Assembly: GCF_008120935.1 (NCBI RefSeq)
Contig: NZ_RDBO01000084.1
Span: 87,134-128,385 of the forward strand
Origin: Streptomyces sp. sk2.1
GTDB taxonomy: Bacteria; Actinomycetota; Actinomycetes; Streptomycetales; Streptomycetaceae
Direction of reading: 5' to 3'
Length of the DNA stretch: 41,252 bases
Numbering within the stretch: the first letter of the stretch is position 1; each line of letters opens with the position of its first letter. Positions 31,813-40,029 of the stretch are shown here, piece by piece. Below the pieces are notes generated by a model, which searched no databases, had not been told where the DNA came from, and worked only from the letters and a program-made list of their open reading frames with translations. The translations under genes and the position numbers were made by a program.

Positions 31813-32865
31813 TCACCGGGTGTCCGGCGCCGCCCCGCCGGGTGACGCCCCACCACGCGCGTCCTTGCCGTGCGACGCCCCGTCGTGCGCGGCCGTGCGG
31901 TGGGCCGTCGCGCCGTGCGGCTCGTGGCCCGGTACGGTGCCGTCCGGTTTGGCGACGAGCAGCAGCCCGGCCATGCCCATGTCGGAATGGCTCTGCACAT
32001 GGCAGTGGTACATCCAGGCCCCGGCGCCCACGTGTTCGCCCGCGATGATCTGGAAACCGAAGGAGTCCGCCGGGCCGACGATCTTCGTGTCGATGATCCG
32101 GCTCGGGTCGTCGGGGCCGGTGAGCAGGCCGGTCCGGTTGTCCGCCCAGCGATGACCGTGGATGTGGAACGTGTGGTAGTACTCGCCGTGCGTGATCATG
32201 ACGACTTCGAGCCGGTCCCCCACCGTGGCCTCGAAGTCCGGGCTCCTGTCGGCCGGTTCGTTGTTGATCGTCATGTCGTTGAAGACGATCGTGATCGTCC
32301 GGTCCGGCAGCAGGTCGCCCTCGCGCCGGACGACGAGCGGGCCGTAGAGGCCCTTGCGGATGCCGCCGGTGCCGTGATCCGTACCGACGACGTGGTCGTG
32401 GTAGTGCCAGTAGCCCGCGCTGCCCGGCCGCCAGGTGCCGTCCTTGCGCCTGCCGGGGGCGTGGGTGCGCCAGGTGTAGGTGCGGGTGCCGCCGGGTTCG
32501 ACGACGCTCCGGTTCATCCGGGTGCCGTCGCTCGCGATGTCGTAGTCGACGCCGTGCGCGTGGAGGCTGACCGGCACGTCCATGGTGTTCTCGAACTCGA
32601 TGTGCAGGGTGTCGCCCTCGTTGATCTCGATGAGCGGTCCCGGGACGGTCGCCTTCCCCTTCTCCAGGCCGTAGCCCATCCGGCCGTCCGCCAACTTCTC
32701 GGCGTACAGCCTGAGATGGCGCACCTCGCCGCCCGCCGGGGCGGTCCTCGGCACGGGCTCGGCCGAGGCGGACTCGATCGAGCCGAGGGACAACGATGTC
32801 AGGCTGGTCGCCGCCGCGACTCCGCCGCCGATCAGCACCCTCCGGTTGAAACTCCTTCTGTCCAT
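31813..32865 (-). CDS. Two-domain multicopper oxidase (small laccase, SLAC/EpoA type)
   Basis: The 350-residue protein starts at ATG 32865 after GGGGAG. A Tat signal (DRRSFNRRVLIGG) precedes the mature domains. Copper ligands are H102/H104 (LHAHG), H154/H156 (WHYHDH), H231/H234/H236 (HTFHIHGH) and H287-C288-H289...H293...M298 (YHCHVQSHSDMGM), the full type 1 and trinuclear set. Only two cupredoxin domains are present, as in the trimeric Streptomyces small laccases, which oxidise phenols and reduce O2 to water. The C-terminus is rich in His, Gly and Ala. It is divergent from a sugar dehydrogenase gene 215 bp away. Confidence 0.95.
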   Translation of the reverse strand: MDRRSFNRRVLIGGGVAAATSLTSLSLGSIESASAEPVPRTAPAGGEVRHLRLYAEKLADGRMGYGLEKGKATVPGPLIEINEGDTLHIEFENTMDVPVSLHAHGVDYDIASDGTRMNRSVVEPGGTRTYTWRTHAPGRRKDGTWRPGSAGYWHYHDHVVGTDHGTGGIRKGLYGPLVVRREGDLLPDRTITIVFNDMTINNEPADRSPDFEATVGDRLEVVMITHGEYYHTFHIHGHRWADNRTGLLTGPDDPSRIIDTKIVGPADSFGFQIIAGEHVGAGAWMYHCHVQSHSDMGMAGLLLVAKPDGTVPGHEPHGATAHRTAAHDGASHGKDARGGASPGGAAPDTR

Positions 32866-32999
32866 GCCGAACTCCCCACTGCGCCAAGGATGTTGAGGAA
32901 CCTATGGATCGGTGAAGCCGAGGACGGACCTCCGGACGGCCCACACCGTAGCCGGGGAATCCTCGTTCATCCACACCCAGGACAAAGTTCGTTCAATTG

Positions 33000-33040
33000 C
33001 CGCCATAGCTATTGGCGGACCGCGAAAAGAGGTCTAGCTT
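33000..33040 (+). promoter_or_regulatory. Promoter with overlapping palindrome for the ThuA-dehydrogenase operon
   Basis: TTGGCG (33012-33017) and TAGCTT (33035-33040) are spaced 17 bp. An inverted repeat CCGCCA-N7-TGGCGG (33000-33018) covers the -35, indicating a repressor or activator site. It lies about 40 bp ahead of the start codon. Confidence 0.5.
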
Positions 33041-33080
33041 CATCCGCTGTTGCAGTGACCAAAGAGGGGTGGGTGACCAC

Positions 33081-35573
33081 ATGCAGCGCACACCACATCA
33101 CCGGTCCAGATCGCGACGCGGACTCGTCGTCGGCCTTTCGGCAGTCGCCCTGACCGCTTCCCTGCTCGGCGCCGGCCAGGCCGACGCCAGGCCGTATCCG
33201 GAGCCGTCCGACTCCATGGCGACAACGTTGTCCCTGCCGTCGCCGCCGGGCGGCGCCAATGTCGGGGTGCTGGTGTTCCACGCCTCCGCCACCGAGGAGT
33301 CCCCGACCGTCGACGCCGGTATCGCGGCGATCGAGCGGATCGGGCTCACCGGCCCGGAGGCCGGCCGGTTCCGGACCGTCGCCACCGACGACCCCGCCGT
33401 CTTCACCAACGGCAAGCAGCTCGGCCGGTACAACGCCGTCGTCTTCCTGACCGGCGGCGGCGACGTCCTCGATCCGGAGCAGGAGGCCGGTCTGGAGGCG
33501 TACATGGAGGCGGGCGGCGGCTTCCTCGGCATCCATGACGCGGCACGGACCGAGCCGTACTCGGACTGGTTCACCGGTCTGGTCGGCGCCCGTCCGGCGG
33601 CGAACGGTCCGGCCTCCGTGCAGCGCGCCACGGTCGAGGTCGGCGACCGGCAGCATCCGGCGACGAAGAACCTGCCGCTGGAGTGGAAGCGCCCCGACAA
33701 GTGGCTGAACTGGACGAAGAACCCGTCCGGCGACGTGCACACCGTGGCACGCGTCCGCGAGATCACCTACGATCCGGGCGCGAGCGCCAACGGCTGGGAC
33801 CACCCGGTCTCCTGGTGCCGCGACTACGACGGCGGCCGGTCCTTCTACACGGCGATGGGCGGCACCGTCGACAGCTTCGCGGAGAGCGACTTCCGCGACC
33901 ATCTGCGCGGCGCGCTGAACTGGACGACCCGGCTCTCGCAGGCCGACTGCAAGGCGACCATCGACTCCAACTACACGGCCGAGCGCGTCACCCGGCCCAA
34001 CCGGCCGGGGCAGAACGACCAGATCGGCGAGCCGCACGGACTGGTCACCGCCCCCGACGGACGCGTGCTGTACATCGGGCGCGGCGGTGCCGACAGCAGC
34101 AGGCCGGTCGTCACCGACTGGAACGACCCGAATGTCGGCAAGGGCCTGGGGCAGATCCACGTCTACGACCCGAAGACCAGGGAGGTCACCCTCGCCGGTG
34201 AGCTGACGGTCTTCGGCAACAAGGGCGGCGGCGACGAGCTGATCAAGGTCGAGGAGGGGCTGCTCGGCATCGAGCTGGACCCGGACTTCGAGCGGAACGG
34301 CTGGGTGTACCTGCACTACACCCCGCACGCGAAGCTCGACCGCGACAAGCAGATGGCGGTGCGCCAGGTCTCCCGCTTCACCCTGGATCTCGCCACGAAC
34401 AGGCTGGACCCGTCCTCGGAGAAGGTGCTGCTGCACTGGCCCGTCCAGGTCCACAGCTGCTGCCACGCGGGCGGCGGGATGGCCTGGGACTCCAAGGGCA
34501 ACCTGTACATCGCGACCGGTGACAACAACTCCTCCGGCTTCAGCGGCGGTTACTCCGGGAACAACCCGCAGCCCAGCCACAAGGGCGTCTCGTTCGCCGA
34601 CGCCCGGCGCACCGCGGGCAACACGAACAACCTCAACGGGAAGATCCTGCGCATCCACCCCGAGGACGACGGGACCTACACACTCCCCGAAGGCAATCTC
34701 TTCACCGGCAAGGAGCCGGACGAGGGCGGTGGCAGGACGCGTGGCGAGATCTATGTGATGGGCGTGCGCAACCCGGCCCGGATCTCCGTCGACAAGTCGA
34801 CCGACACGCTGTACGCGGGCTGGGTCGGCCCGGACGCGGGCGCCCCGTCCACCACCTGGGGCCCGGCCAAGTACGACACGTTCGCCGCGATCACGAAGGC
34901 GGGCAACCACGGCTGGCCGTACTGCATGGGCAACAAGCAGCCCTACCGGGACCGCAATCTGCCCGACCCCGCCGAGCCGCTCGGCTGGTACGACTGCGAC
35001 CACCCGAAGAACGAGTCGCCGAACAACGACGGCCTGGTGAATCTGCCGCCGGTCACCTCCAACACCATCTGGTACTCGCCGCAGGGCGGCGGCGTGGACT
35101 ACCCGCGCGACGAGAACGGCGTCCCGAGCTACGAGGCCGAGGACCAGAAGCAGTTGCTGCCGTGGCTCAAGGGCGGCGGCCAGGCCACCATGAACGGACC
35201 GGTCTACCGGTACGACGCGGCGAGCACCAGCCCCGACAAGTGGCCCGCGTACTGGGACGGCAAGTGGTTCATCGGCGACTTCTACGACGGCGACCAGCCG
35301 CGGCACGCCGTGCTCACCGATCCGAAGACGGTCGGCAGGGGTGGTCTGCCCACGCACGCCGAGTCCCTGAGGAAGATCGTCCCGGTCGGGGCCGACGGCA
35401 TCCGCAACCTGATGGACTGGAAGTTCGCCCCGGACGGTTCGCTGTACGTCCTGGACTACGGGCGGGGCTTCTTCACCTCCGACTCCAAGTCCGCGCTGTG
35501 GCGCGTGACGTACAAGGGCGGCGGTCCGACCCCGGCCGCCGACGACCTGGCCAGGAAGGCGGCAGTGCGGTGA
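33081..35573 (+). CDS. Exported ThuA-domain / glucose-sorbosone dehydrogenase-like protein
   Basis: From ATG 33081 (MQRTPHH) the protein has 830 residues. Residues 1-37 form an export signal with a twin-Arg start (SRRGLVVG) and an ADA-RP-type cleavage region. Residues about 60-285 are a ThuA-like domain (VGVLVFHASA, VVFLTGGGDVLDPEQEAGLEAYMEAGGGFLGIHD), related to the trehalose-utilisation protein. Residues about 300-815 are a six-bladed PQQ-dependent sugar dehydrogenase-like (GSDH) propeller (GEPHGLVTAPDGRVLYIGR, GLLGIELDPDF, YIATGDNN, GEIYVMGVRNPARI, LYVLDYG). It would oxidise sugars outside the cell. Its stop overlaps the next gene's GTG by 4 bp. Confidence 0.9.
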   Translation: MQRTPHHRSRSRRGLVVGLSAVALTASLLGAGQADARPYPEPSDSMATTLSLPSPPGGANVGVLVFHASATEESPTVDAGIAAIERIGLTGPEAGRFRTVATDDPAVFTNGKQLGRYNAVVFLTGGGDVLDPEQEAGLEAYMEAGGGFLGIHDAARTEPYSDWFTGLVGARPAANGPASVQRATVEVGDRQHPATKNLPLEWKRPDKWLNWTKNPSGDVHTVARVREITYDPGASANGWDHPVSWCRDYDGGRSFYTAMGGTVDSFAESDFRDHLRGALNWTTRLSQADCKATIDSNYTAERVTRPNRPGQNDQIGEPHGLVTAPDGRVLYIGRGGADSSRPVVTDWNDPNVGKGLGQIHVYDPKTREVTLAGELTVFGNKGGGDELIKVEEGLLGIELDPDFERNGWVYLHYTPHAKLDRDKQMAVRQVSRFTLDLATNRLDPSSEKVLLHWPVQVHSCCHAGGGMAWDSKGNLYIATGDNNSSGFSGGYSGNNPQPSHKGVSFADARRTAGNTNNLNGKILRIHPEDDGTYTLPEGNLFTGKEPDEGGGRTRGEIYVMGVRNPARISVDKSTDTLYAGWVGPDAGAPSTTWGPAKYDTFAAITKAGNHGWPYCMGNKQPYRDRNLPDPAEPLGWYDCDHPKNESPNNDGLVNLPPVTSNTIWYSPQGGGVDYPRDENGVPSYEAEDQKQLLPWLKGGGQATMNGPVYRYDAASTSPDKWPAYWDGKWFIGDFYDGDQPRHAVLTDPKTVGRGGLPTHAESLRKIVPVGADGIRNLMDWKFAPDGSLYVLDYGRGFFTSDSKSALWRVTYKGGGPTPAADDLARKAAVR

Positions 35574-37801
35574 GACATCGTCCGGTCCTCTCCCGGAAGC
35601 GGTACCGACCCGCCCGGTTGTGGCTCGCCCTGCTGGGTTCGTTCCTGATGGTGCTGGGGCTGACCTCGACGGCGGCGTACGGCCGTACGGCGAACCCCGC
35701 CGGCACGGCGGCCGATCAGGTCCTCACCTGGACCGCGGGCGACCCCATCGACCGTTATCTGTCCGCCCCGAAGACCGCGGTGGCCGGCCGGGCGACCATC
35801 GTCTTCGAGAACAGCGCGGCCACCGGCAACACCACCGGGATGCCGCACACCCTCACCTTCAGCGTCTCGGACCCGGAGTTCAACGACGACGTCGCGCTGA
35901 ACATCCTGGCCAACCCTGGCGACGACCAGGGCGGCAGGCACACCGCCGAGGTCACGCTCACCCCCGGCCGGTACTTCTACCACTGCACCATGCCGGGCCA
36001 CGAGGCGATGCAGGGCATCCTCGTCGTGACCGAGGGCGGCGGTGAGGACACCACCGCGCCGCAGACCTCCGCGAAGGTGGACGGCGACCGGAACGCCGAC
36101 GGCGCGTACATCGGTCAGGCCACGGTCACCGTCTCGGCGAGCGACGACGGATCGGGCGTGGACACCGTCGAGTACGCGCTCGGCGCGGACGGTGCCTGGC
36201 AGCCGTACACCGCACCGGTCGTGGTGAACGAGGTCGGTACGCACACCGTCCGCTACCGGGCCACCGACCGGGCGGGCAACACGGCCGCGGAGAAAACGGC
36301 CGACTTCACCGTCGTCGCACCGCCGACGGACGACAAGACCCCGCCGGAGACCTCGGCGACGGTGTCCGGCGAGAAGGACGACCAGGGGCGCTACCTGGGC
36401 ATGGCGACGGTCACCGTGACCGCCTCCGACACCGGCTCCGGCGTCAACACCATCGAGTACGCGCTCGGCACGGCCGGCGCCTGGCAGCCGTACACCGCGC
36501 CCGTGATGGTGCACGAGACCGGTACGCACACCGTCCGCTACCGGGCCACCGACCGGGCGGGCAACACCGCGGCCGAGAAGTCGGCCGACTTCACCGTCGT
36601 CGCACCGCCGACGCAGGACAAGACCCCGCCGGAGACCTCCGCGAAGGTCGAGGGCACCAAGAACTCCGACAACGCCTACATCACCAGTGCCGAGGTGACC
36701 ATCACCGCGACCGACGCCGAATCGGGCGTGGACAAGGTCGAGTACTCGCTCGACGGCGGCCCGTACCTCGCGTACACCACCACCGTCATCGTCGACCGCG
36801 TCGGCCATCACACCGTCGCCCACCGGGCCACGGACAGGGCCGGGAACACCTCCGCGGCGAAGCAGGTCTCGTTCACCGTCGCGGAGGGCGGCGGCGTACC
36901 CGCGCCGAACTGCCCGGAGTTCGACGAGCGGCTCACCGTCATCGTCGGCACGGTCGACACCGGCGTCCCCAACCGCGTCACCGGCAACCGCTGCACCATC
37001 AACGAACTGATCGAGGACGAGAAGGACTGGTCGTCGCACGCGCTGTTCCTCAAGCACGTCGACAAGGTCCTCGACAAGCTGCTCGCCGCCGGGGTGATCG
37101 ACGCCCGCGAGCACAGGAAGATCTACCGGGCGGCCAAGCAGTCGGGGATCGGCGGGCCCGGCCAGGACGAGGGCTACAAGAAGCTCTTCGACGGCACGGC
37201 GGAGTCCTTCGCCAAATGGCAGCAGGTCGGCGGCGGGAAGTTCGGGCTGAATCCGGACGGCACGATCACCAGCTCCACCACGGTCGACGGCATGGGCATG
37301 CTCTGGTTCCCGGGCCGGCAGTACGGCGACTTCTCGCTCAAGCTCCAGTGGCGCGACGACGCCCCCGGCGCGGGCAACGCCAACAGCGGCGTGTTCGTCC
37401 GCTTCCCGAACGTCCACGACAACCCGGAGGAGTCGCGTCCGGAGTGGGTCGCCATCAAGTACGGCCACGAGGTGCAGATCCTCGACCGGCCGGACGGCGA
37501 CATGTACAAGACCGGCTCGGTCTACGGCTTCGACCGGGTCGGCCTGGCCGGCGCCGGGGTCACCCCCAAGGGCACCTGGAACGACTACGAGATCCGGGTG
37601 GTGGACCAGCACTACTCGGTCTACCGCAACGGGGTCCTGCTGAACGAGTTCGACAACACCGGCGGTCAGGTCTTCGAGCCGCCGCGGGGCGACGACCCGG
37701 GAACCGACGGCCGGCGGTACGCCTCCGGCTACATCGGTCTCCAGGTGCACGGCACCACGGACGTGGTCTCGTACCGCGACATCCGCGTCAAGGAGCTGTA
37801 G
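35570..37801 (+). CDS. Exported cupredoxin / OmpL47-repeat / DUF1080 (3-keto-disaccharide hydrolase) fusion
   Basis: From GTG 35570, overlapping the preceding stop, the product has 743 residues. Residues 1-38 are a Sec-type signal. Residues 48-155 are a plastocyanin-like domain with type 1 copper ligands H93 (MPHT), C139, H144 and M147 (YHCTMPGHEAM). Three OmpL47-type repeats of about 95 residues follow (161-446), with VRYRATDRAGNTA cores. A linker with two Cys leads to a DUF1080 domain (about 540-743: LFDGT, NSGVFVRFP, EVQILD, YEIRVVDQHYSVYRNG, SGYIGLQVHG). DUF1080 members include 3-keto-glycoside hydrolases. The layout suggests an electron acceptor fused to a ketosugar-cleaving module beside the sugar dehydrogenase. 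Confidence 0.88.
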   Translation: MRHRPVLSRKRYRPARLWLALLGSFLMVLGLTSTAAYGRTANPAGTAADQVLTWTAGDPIDRYLSAPKTAVAGRATIVFENSAATGNTTGMPHTLTFSVSDPEFNDDVALNILANPGDDQGGRHTAEVTLTPGRYFYHCTMPGHEAMQGILVVTEGGGEDTTAPQTSAKVDGDRNADGAYIGQATVTVSASDDGSGVDTVEYALGADGAWQPYTAPVVVNEVGTHTVRYRATDRAGNTAAEKTADFTVVAPPTDDKTPPETSATVSGEKDDQGRYLGMATVTVTASDTGSGVNTIEYALGTAGAWQPYTAPVMVHETGTHTVRYRATDRAGNTAAEKSADFTVVAPPTQDKTPPETSAKVEGTKNSDNAYITSAEVTITATDAESGVDKVEYSLDGGPYLAYTTTVIVDRVGHHTVAHRATDRAGNTSAAKQVSFTVAEGGGVPAPNCPEFDERLTVIVGTVDTGVPNRVTGNRCTINELIEDEKDWSSHALFLKHVDKVLDKLLAAGVIDAREHRKIYRAAKQSGIGGPGQDEGYKKLFDGTAESFAKWQQVGGGKFGLNPDGTITSSTTVDGMGMLWFPGRQYGDFSLKLQWRDDAPGAGNANSGVFVRFPNVHDNPEESRPEWVAIKYGHEVQILDRPDGDMYKTGSVYGFDRVGLAGAGVTPKGTWNDYEIRVVDQHYSVYRNGVLLNEFDNTGGQVFEPPRGDDPGTDGRRYASGYIGLQVHGTTDVVSYRDIRVKEL
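36236..36328 (+). repeat. First copy of a 93-bp direct repeat within OmpL47 units
   Basis: It matches 36521-36613 at all but five of 93 positions, 285 bp (95 codons) apart. The similarity at DNA level exceeds what protein conservation requires and indicates a recent internal duplication. A third, more divergent unit follows. Confidence 0.85.
36521..36613 (+). repeat. Second copy of the 93-bp direct repeat within OmpL47 units
   Basis: Partner of 36236-36328 with five mismatches, clustered in the codons for NTAAEK(T/S)A. The repeat period is one OmpL47 domain. Confidence 0.85.
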
Positions 37802-37812
37802 ACCGGCCCTGA

Positions 37813-38892
37813 TCAGGTGGCCGTGACCGCGTGCCGGGGCATGTGGTCACGGCCGCCCGGGTGCCGGTGGCGCCACACCCAGAACACCGTGCAGGAGAGC
37901 ACCGACCAGGCCCCCAGCACCAGGTACGGGAAGAGCCGCTGGTGGCCCTGGTAGTAGACCGCGGTGTGCTGGGCGCTGACGGAGGCGCCCGGCGGCAGCC
38001 AGCGCCCGACGTGGCCGAGCACGGACGGCAGCAGCGGCCAGGAGACCGCCCCGCCGGACGAGGGGTTTCCCAGGAGCACCATGACGCCCCAGGTCGGGAT
38101 CATGGCCCAGCGCCCCATCAGGGTGTTGAACATGACGAAGACCATGCCCGAGGTGAACATCGTGAACGCCAGGATCAGCCAGGACTCGAAGAACGGCAGA
38201 TCGACCGCGCCCAGCCACCAGTCCACCACCGCGGCGATGGCGAACCCGCCGAGCAGCGAGTAGCCGACGGTGAAGGCGATCCGCTCCAGCGGGATCAGGG
38301 CGGGGACGTGCACGTTCAGCTGGATCGCGCCGACGAAGCCGATGATGACGGCGGCGAGCGAGATGTAGAAGAGCGCCAGCCCGCGCGGGTCGCCCCGTTG
38401 CAGGGGTTTGACGTCCCGCACGGTGACCGGCACCCCGATCCCGGTCCCGACCTTGACCGCGGACTCCGTGAGGAGCTGGGCGACGGCGGCGCCGGAGGCT
38501 CCCGCGACGTCCAGCGAGACACCGGGCCCGACCGCCCGGACGATGGCGAAGACCTCCTGTCTCTCCAGCGCCTCGCGGGCCTGTGCGCGGGTCGCGAACG
38601 GGTGGATCTCCAGCGAGGCGTCGAGCGCCTCGTCCATGCCGGTGACGAACTCCTTCTCGTTTCCCGTGACCGGTCGGCTCACCACGGCGGTCGGGATGAG
38701 GTGCGGGGTCGGGTTGGCCATCGCGTAGGTGTAGGAACCGGCGAAGAGCCCGGCCGCGGCGGCGAGGATGAACACCAGGACGGTCGCGGGGAAGTACGGC
38801 GAGTCCTTGTACGCGGCCCATCTCTGACGCCGGCTCTGCGGTCGGCCGTGCGTTCCGTGGGAGGCCGGGTGTTCCGGGTCCGGCACGCTCAT
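37813..38892 (-). CDS. Multi-pass membrane protein (YhgE/ABC-2-type permease-like)
   Basis: The 359-residue protein starts at ATG 38892, overlapping the LigD-type gene's stop by 4 bp. A cytoplasmic Arg-rich N-terminus leads to a first helix (YFPATVLVFILAAAAGLFAGSYTYAM). A 130-residue external loop follows (NPTPHLIPTAVVSRPVTG...), then about five helices and a cytoplasmic HRHPGGRDHM tail. This resembles YhgE/Pip and DUF3533 proteins, related to ABC-2 permeases and implicated in export or surface display. No ATPase partner is nearby. Co-transcription with a DNA-repair gene has no obvious functional explanation. Confidence 0.75.
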   Translation of the reverse strand: MSVPDPEHPASHGTHGRPQSRRQRWAAYKDSPYFPATVLVFILAAAAGLFAGSYTYAMANPTPHLIPTAVVSRPVTGNEKEFVTGMDEALDASLEIHPFATRAQAREALERQEVFAIVRAVGPGVSLDVAGASGAAVAQLLTESAVKVGTGIGVPVTVRDVKPLQRGDPRGLALFYISLAAVIIGFVGAIQLNVHVPALIPLERIAFTVGYSLLGGFAIAAVVDWWLGAVDLPFFESWLILAFTMFTSGMVFVMFNTLMGRWAMIPTWGVMVLLGNPSSGGAVSWPLLPSVLGHVGRWLPPGASVSAQHTAVYYQGHQRLFPYLVLGAWSVLSCTVFWVWRHRHPGGRDHMPRHAVTAT

Positions 38893-39953
38893 CCCCCGCC
38901 GTCCCTTCTGTCCTCGCCGCCCTCGCCGTCCTCATCCTCTTCGTGTCGGGCCCGGCTCGGCTGGACCCGCTTCGGTTCGCCCGGCATCTTCGGGTAATCG
39001 GGCGGGTACGGCAGATCGCCGAGCCCGCGCTCCCGCTCGTCCCGGTCCGCCAGTTCCAGCAGTCCGTCGAGCCGAAAGGCGTGCTCGTCCAGGTCCGCGT
39101 GCACGTCGCCCGCCTCGGCGCAGCGCCCGGGCATGGTCCGGATGTCGAAGTCGCGCGGCTCGGCGTCGTCGAGCTCCGCCCAGCGCAGTGGGGCGGAGAC
39201 CGGGGCGTGGGGGCGGGCGCGTACGGAGTAGGCGGAGGCGATCGTGCGGTCGCGGGCGGCCTGGTTGAAGTCGACGAAGATCCGCTCGCCGCGCTCCTCC
39301 TTCCACCAGGCGGTGGTCACCCGGTCCGGCATCCGGCGTTCCAGTTCGCGTCCGGCCGCGATGGTGGCGCGCCGGACCTCGGTGAAGGTCCACCGCGGCT
39401 CGATGGGGACGAGGACGTGGATGCCCCGGCCCCCGGAGGTCTTGGGCCAGCCGCGCAGCCCGTGGTCGTCGAGCACGGACCGCAGTTCGTGGGCGGCCCG
39501 CACGGCGTCGGCGTAGTCCGTTCCCGGCTGCGGGTCGAGGTCGATGCGCAGTTCGTCCGGGTGGTCGGTGTCGGCGCCGCGGACCGGCCAGGGGTGGAAG
39601 GTGAGCGTGCCGAGGTTGGCCGCCCAGATGACGGCGGCGAGGCCGGTGGGGCGGATCTCGTCGGCGGTACGGCCGCTCGGGAAGGTGATCGCGGCGGTGG
39701 GGATCCAGTCGGGGAGGTTCTTCGGGGCCCGTTTCTGGTAGAAGGACTCGCCGTCGACGCCGTCCACGAAGCGCTGGAGGGTCGTCGGCCGGTCGCGCAG
39801 GGCACGGGTGATGCCGGGGCCCACGGCCAGGAAGTACTCGGCCACGTCCCGCTTCGTGTAGCCCTTCTCCGGAAAGTAGACCTTGTCCGGGTGGGAGAGC
39901 CGTACGGCCCGTCCGTCGACCTCCAGCTCCACCGCTTTCGCCGCTGCGCCCAT
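38889..39953 (-). CDS. LigD-type primase-polymerase domain protein (NHEJ)
   Basis: From ATG 39953 (MGAAAKAVELEVDG) the protein has 354 residues. It matches the stand-alone polymerase of bacterial non-homologous end joining: LSHPDKVYFPEKGYTKRDVAEYF, RFVDGVDGESFYQKRAPKNLP, the metal-binding DLD of LRIDLDPQPG, SGGRGIHVLVPI and VDFNQAARDRTIASAYSVRARP. It adds ribonucleotides to broken ends. The acidic C-terminal tail (EEDEDGEGGEDRRDGGG) is non-conserved. A longer frame to 40193 overlaps the divergent ligase and is rejected. The ligase gene is 76 bp away on the other strand; Ku is not in the window. Confidence 0.9.
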   Translation of the reverse strand: MGAAAKAVELEVDGRAVRLSHPDKVYFPEKGYTKRDVAEYFLAVGPGITRALRDRPTTLQRFVDGVDGESFYQKRAPKNLPDWIPTAAITFPSGRTADEIRPTGLAAVIWAANLGTLTFHPWPVRGADTDHPDELRIDLDPQPGTDYADAVRAAHELRSVLDDHGLRGWPKTSGGRGIHVLVPIEPRWTFTEVRRATIAAGRELERRMPDRVTTAWWKEERGERIFVDFNQAARDRTIASAYSVRARPHAPVSAPLRWAELDDAEPRDFDIRTMPGRCAEAGDVHADLDEHAFRLDGLLELADRDERERGLGDLPYPPDYPKMPGEPKRVQPSRARHEEDEDGEGGEDRRDGGG

Positions 39954-40001
39954 GACGGTCACGGTAGGCCGGGCTCCACCGTGCCGCACATCGGAGGAAT
40001 T

Positions 40002-40019
40002 ATGCGGTTCCACGGGTGA
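40002..40019 (+). CDS. Five-codon upstream ORF ahead of the ligase
   Basis: ATG 40002 is preceded by an excellent GGAGGA at 39993-39998 and encodes M-R-F-H-G before TGA 40017-40019. The ligase ATG at 40030 is 10 bases beyond, out of frame, and has only GGTGAG. It could be a translated uORF that couples or limits ligase translation, or a fortuitous site. Confidence 0.35.
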   Translation: MRFHG

Positions 40020-40029
40020 GAATCCGACC

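Noticed and set aside
28775..32974. 1399-residue minus-strand frame opposite the IclR and SNF2 genes
   Set aside because: Antisense shadow that ends in the laccase region in a different frame; SNF2 motifs on the plus strand are decisive.
33009..37750. Minus-strand frames of 782 and 764 residues opposite the sugar-oxidation operon
   Set aside because: Antisense shadows; the plus strand has signal peptides and complete copper, ThuA, GSDH and DUF1080 motifs.
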